From contig CAMJWT010000002.1 of assembly GCA_946409545.1 (NCBI GenBank), positions 1 to 64,000 of the forward strand: a stretch of DNA of 64,000 nt. Direction: 5' to 3'. Made by a program: the position numbers and the translations under genes. Positions 62,586-64,000 of the stretch are shown one piece after another. The notes below the pieces were generated by a model. It did no database searches. It saw nothing but the letters and a program-made list of their open reading frames with translations, and was not told the origin of the DNA. How positions within the stretch are numbered: position 1 is the stretch's first letter; each line of letters opens with the position of its first letter. The stretch is from RUG12783 sp946409545 (GTDB taxonomy: Bacteria; Bacillota_I; Bacilli_A; RF39; UBA660).

Positions 62586-63314
62586 ATGAATTATGAAAAT
62601 AAAGTTGTTCTAGTAACAGGAGCAAGTAAAGGAATTGGTAGGGCTTTAATTACTTTTTTTGCAAGTAAGAAAGCAAATATTATAATGACTTATAATAATA
62701 GTTTAGAATTGTCAAAAAAAGTCAAGAGAGAATTAGAGGATGTCTACCATGTAAAGGTATCTAATTATCATTTAGACTTGTCAAATGAAGAAGATATTAA
62801 AGAGTTATATAAGAGTATTAAAGAAGAATATGGACACCTTGATATTCTTATTAACAATGCAGCTTTATCTATCGATAATGATATTGACAATCTAACTAAA
62901 GAAGATTTCATGAAAGTATTAGAAGTTAACACTGTTGGTACATTTTTAATGATTAAATACATGTCTAAATTAATGAATAAAGATTCTTATATTTTTAATA
63001 TTTCAAGCACAGATGGTATTGATACAGGAAGTATATTAAGTATTAATTATAATGTTTCAAAAGCCGGCATTAATAATATGACAGAGACTCTATCAAGAGT
63101 TATTGAACCAAAAATAATTACAATATGTCCTAATTGGGTAGATACTGAAAGTATTCATGAAATGAATCAAGAGTATCTAACTAAGGAAATGAAAAGAATT
63201 AATCAAGTTAAATTAATTAAAAAAGAAAAAATCGTAGAGGTTATCGATGATGTTCTTAACAATGAAGTAGTTAGTGGTAGTATAATAAGAATAGATGGTG
63301 ATATAAATGAATGA
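62586..63314 (+). CDS. Short-chain dehydrogenase/reductase (FabG-like)
   Basis: This 242-aa classical SDR has the NAD(P) motif TGASKGIG (11-18), NNAA (90-93), and the catalytic set Ser140/141, Tyr155 and Lys159 (YNVSK). It resembles FabG-type 3-oxoacyl reductases but substrate cannot be told; no fab genes are nearby. RBS is AGGAAGTGAT. It overlaps the next gene by 8 bp (ATGAATGA), ending with TGA. Confidence 0.9.
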   Translation: MNYENKVVLVTGASKGIGRALITFFASKKANIIMTYNNSLELSKKVKRELEDVYHVKVSNYHLDLSNEEDIKELYKSIKEEYGHLDILINNAALSIDNDIDNLTKEDFMKVLEVNTVGTFLMIKYMSKLMNKDSYIFNISSTDGIDTGSILSINYNVSKAGINNMTETLSRVIEPKIITICPNWVDTESIHEMNQEYLTKEMKRINQVKLIKKEKIVEVIDDVLNNEVVSGSIIRIDGDINE

Positions 63315-64000
63315 TGAATTAATAAAAGAAGTTGATTTATTAATTAAAGATCAAATTGATAAAGCAAATATAATAGAAACATATTATAGTAAAAAGGTAT
63401 TAAATGCTTTTCGAAATAATAATTTATCAGAAACAGATTTTTATGGAACAACAGGTTATGGTTATAATGATTTAGGAAGAGATAAAATAGATAATATCTT
63501 TGCCGAAGTATTAGACTCTGAAAAAGCTCTTGTTCGTAGTCAATTTATATCAGGTACACATGCTCTTACAGTTACTTTCTTTGGACTACTTCGACCAGGT
63601 GATTTATTATTATCTATTAGTGGTAAACCATATGATACATTAGATGAAGTAATTGGTTTTATTGATAATCCTAGTTCTTTAAAATCATTTGGTATTAAGT
63701 ATGATCAAATTGATTTAGTTAATAATGATTTTGATTATGAAAAGATTAAAGAATATCTTTCTAACAATAAAGTAAAAGTTATTGAAATACAAAGAAGTAA
63801 AGGTTATTCAACAAGAAGTAGTATCACAATTGATAAGATAGAGAAAGTAACAAAATTAATTAAATCAATTAATAAAGATGTTATTATTATGGTTGATAAT
63901 TGTTACTGTGAAATGGTAGAAGAGAAAACACCAACATCTGTTGGCTGTGATATTATGGTAGGATCATTAATCAAGAATTTGGGAGCTGGTATGGCACCTA
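63307..64000 (+). CDS. Methionine gamma-lyase family (YnbB/aluminium-resistance) protein, 3' truncated
   Basis: The first 231 residues of a PLP-dependent fold-type I enzyme are present; the gene continues past the window. Family stretches are 'FYGTTGYGYNDLGRD', 'ALVRSQFISGTHAL' and 'GSLIKNLGAG', where Lys is the expected PLP lysine. ATG 63307 follows GGTGAT and overlaps the SDR stop by 8 bp. In B. subtilis the homologue YnbB lies upstream of glnR; the enzyme's true substrate is not settled. Confidence 0.88.
   Translation, partial: MNDELIKEVDLLIKDQIDKANIIETYYSKKVLNAFRNNNLSETDFYGTTGYGYNDLGRDKIDNIFAEVLDSEKALVRSQFISGTHALTVTFFGLLRPGDLLLSISGKPYDTLDEVIGFIDNPSSLKSFGIKYDQIDLVNNDFDYEKIKEYLSNNKVKVIEIQRSKGYSTRSSITIDKIEKVTKLIKSINKDVIIMVDNCYCEMVEEKTPTSVGCDIMVGSLIKNLGAGMAP

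Noticed and set aside
24929..63314. Mollicute-type code (TGA = Trp)
   Set aside because: TGA ends trmB, the gene at 35889, the kinase-like gene and the SDR gene at the expected C-termini, and all conserved Trp are TGG.

Overview
The window is AT-rich (roughly 28-30% G+C by eye) and densely packed, with short 5' UTRs, sigma-A type promoters with 17-bp spacers and many intrinsic terminators. TAA, TAG and TGA are all used as stops: TGA ends trmB, the 197-aa gene, the kinase-like gene and the SDR gene. The genetic code is therefore the standard one, not the Mycoplasma/Spiroplasma code. T-box leaders, a YtxG/YtxH-type pair, DUF1292, DUF1846, a heterofermentative phosphoketolase, a long-form S12 and many lipoproteins point to a low-GC Bacillota. 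The giant tyrosine-rich repeat proteins with N-terminal membrane anchors suggest an uncultured gut Bacilli lineage near Mollicutes/Erysipelotrichia (RF39-like). This placement is an inference; no rRNA is in the window.

Layout: 1-1825 is the 3' end of an InlB/MucBP-type surface protein. 1918-5310 holds DUF1292, a small basic protein, uvrB and an overlapping radical SAM gene. 5383-9777 encodes a 1464-aa Ig-like protein with a 141-aa tandem array. 9797-13154 is a T-box operon (tyrosine specifier) of deoC, a Cys/Tyr-rich membrane protein and tyrS. 13238-14521 is a lipoprotein. 14573-18989 is the str operon (rpsL-rpsG-fusA-tuf). 19103-20308 is an M23 hydrolase and 20370-24218 a vWA/DUF285 adhesin. 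24290-28212 holds trmB, a lipoprotein, an acidic protein, a YtxG/YtxH-like pair and rsmA. 28257-35790 is mostly minus strand: a secreted protein with a membrane-bound XRE regulator, an M3-like peptidase, a PAP2 phosphatase, a lipoprotein and DUF1846, with psd on the plus strand. 35889-43384 holds phosphoketolase, DUF5684, a C39-like and an NlpC/P60 cell-wall enzyme, and a CinA-C amidase. 43399-44718 is an orphan VirD4-like ATPase. 44813-47013 holds an AraC-type regulator and two paralogous unknown proteins. 47030-50397 is a T-box-controlled eukaryote-type ileS. 50465-53306 are two unknowns. 53371-59784 is a 2137-aa repeat adhesin. 59862 to the end holds a kinase-like protein, tcdA, an HD hydrolase, a degenerate IspE-like protein, an SDR and a truncated methionine gamma-lyase family (YnbB) gene.

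How it fits together: translation genes (str operon, tyrS, ileS, trmB, rsmA, tcdA) alternate with very large surface proteins built from Ig-like, MucBP-like and DUF285 repeats. No LPXTG signal is visible on them; anchoring appears to be by N-terminal and sometimes C-terminal membrane helices. Two cell-wall peptidases and an M23 protein provide envelope remodelling. Phosphoketolase and DeoC supply pentose and deoxynucleoside carbon. No insertion sequence, prophage, CRISPR array, tRNA or rRNA was found. No gap exceeds 300 bp; the two largest (9778-10043 and 47014-47292) hold T-box leaders.
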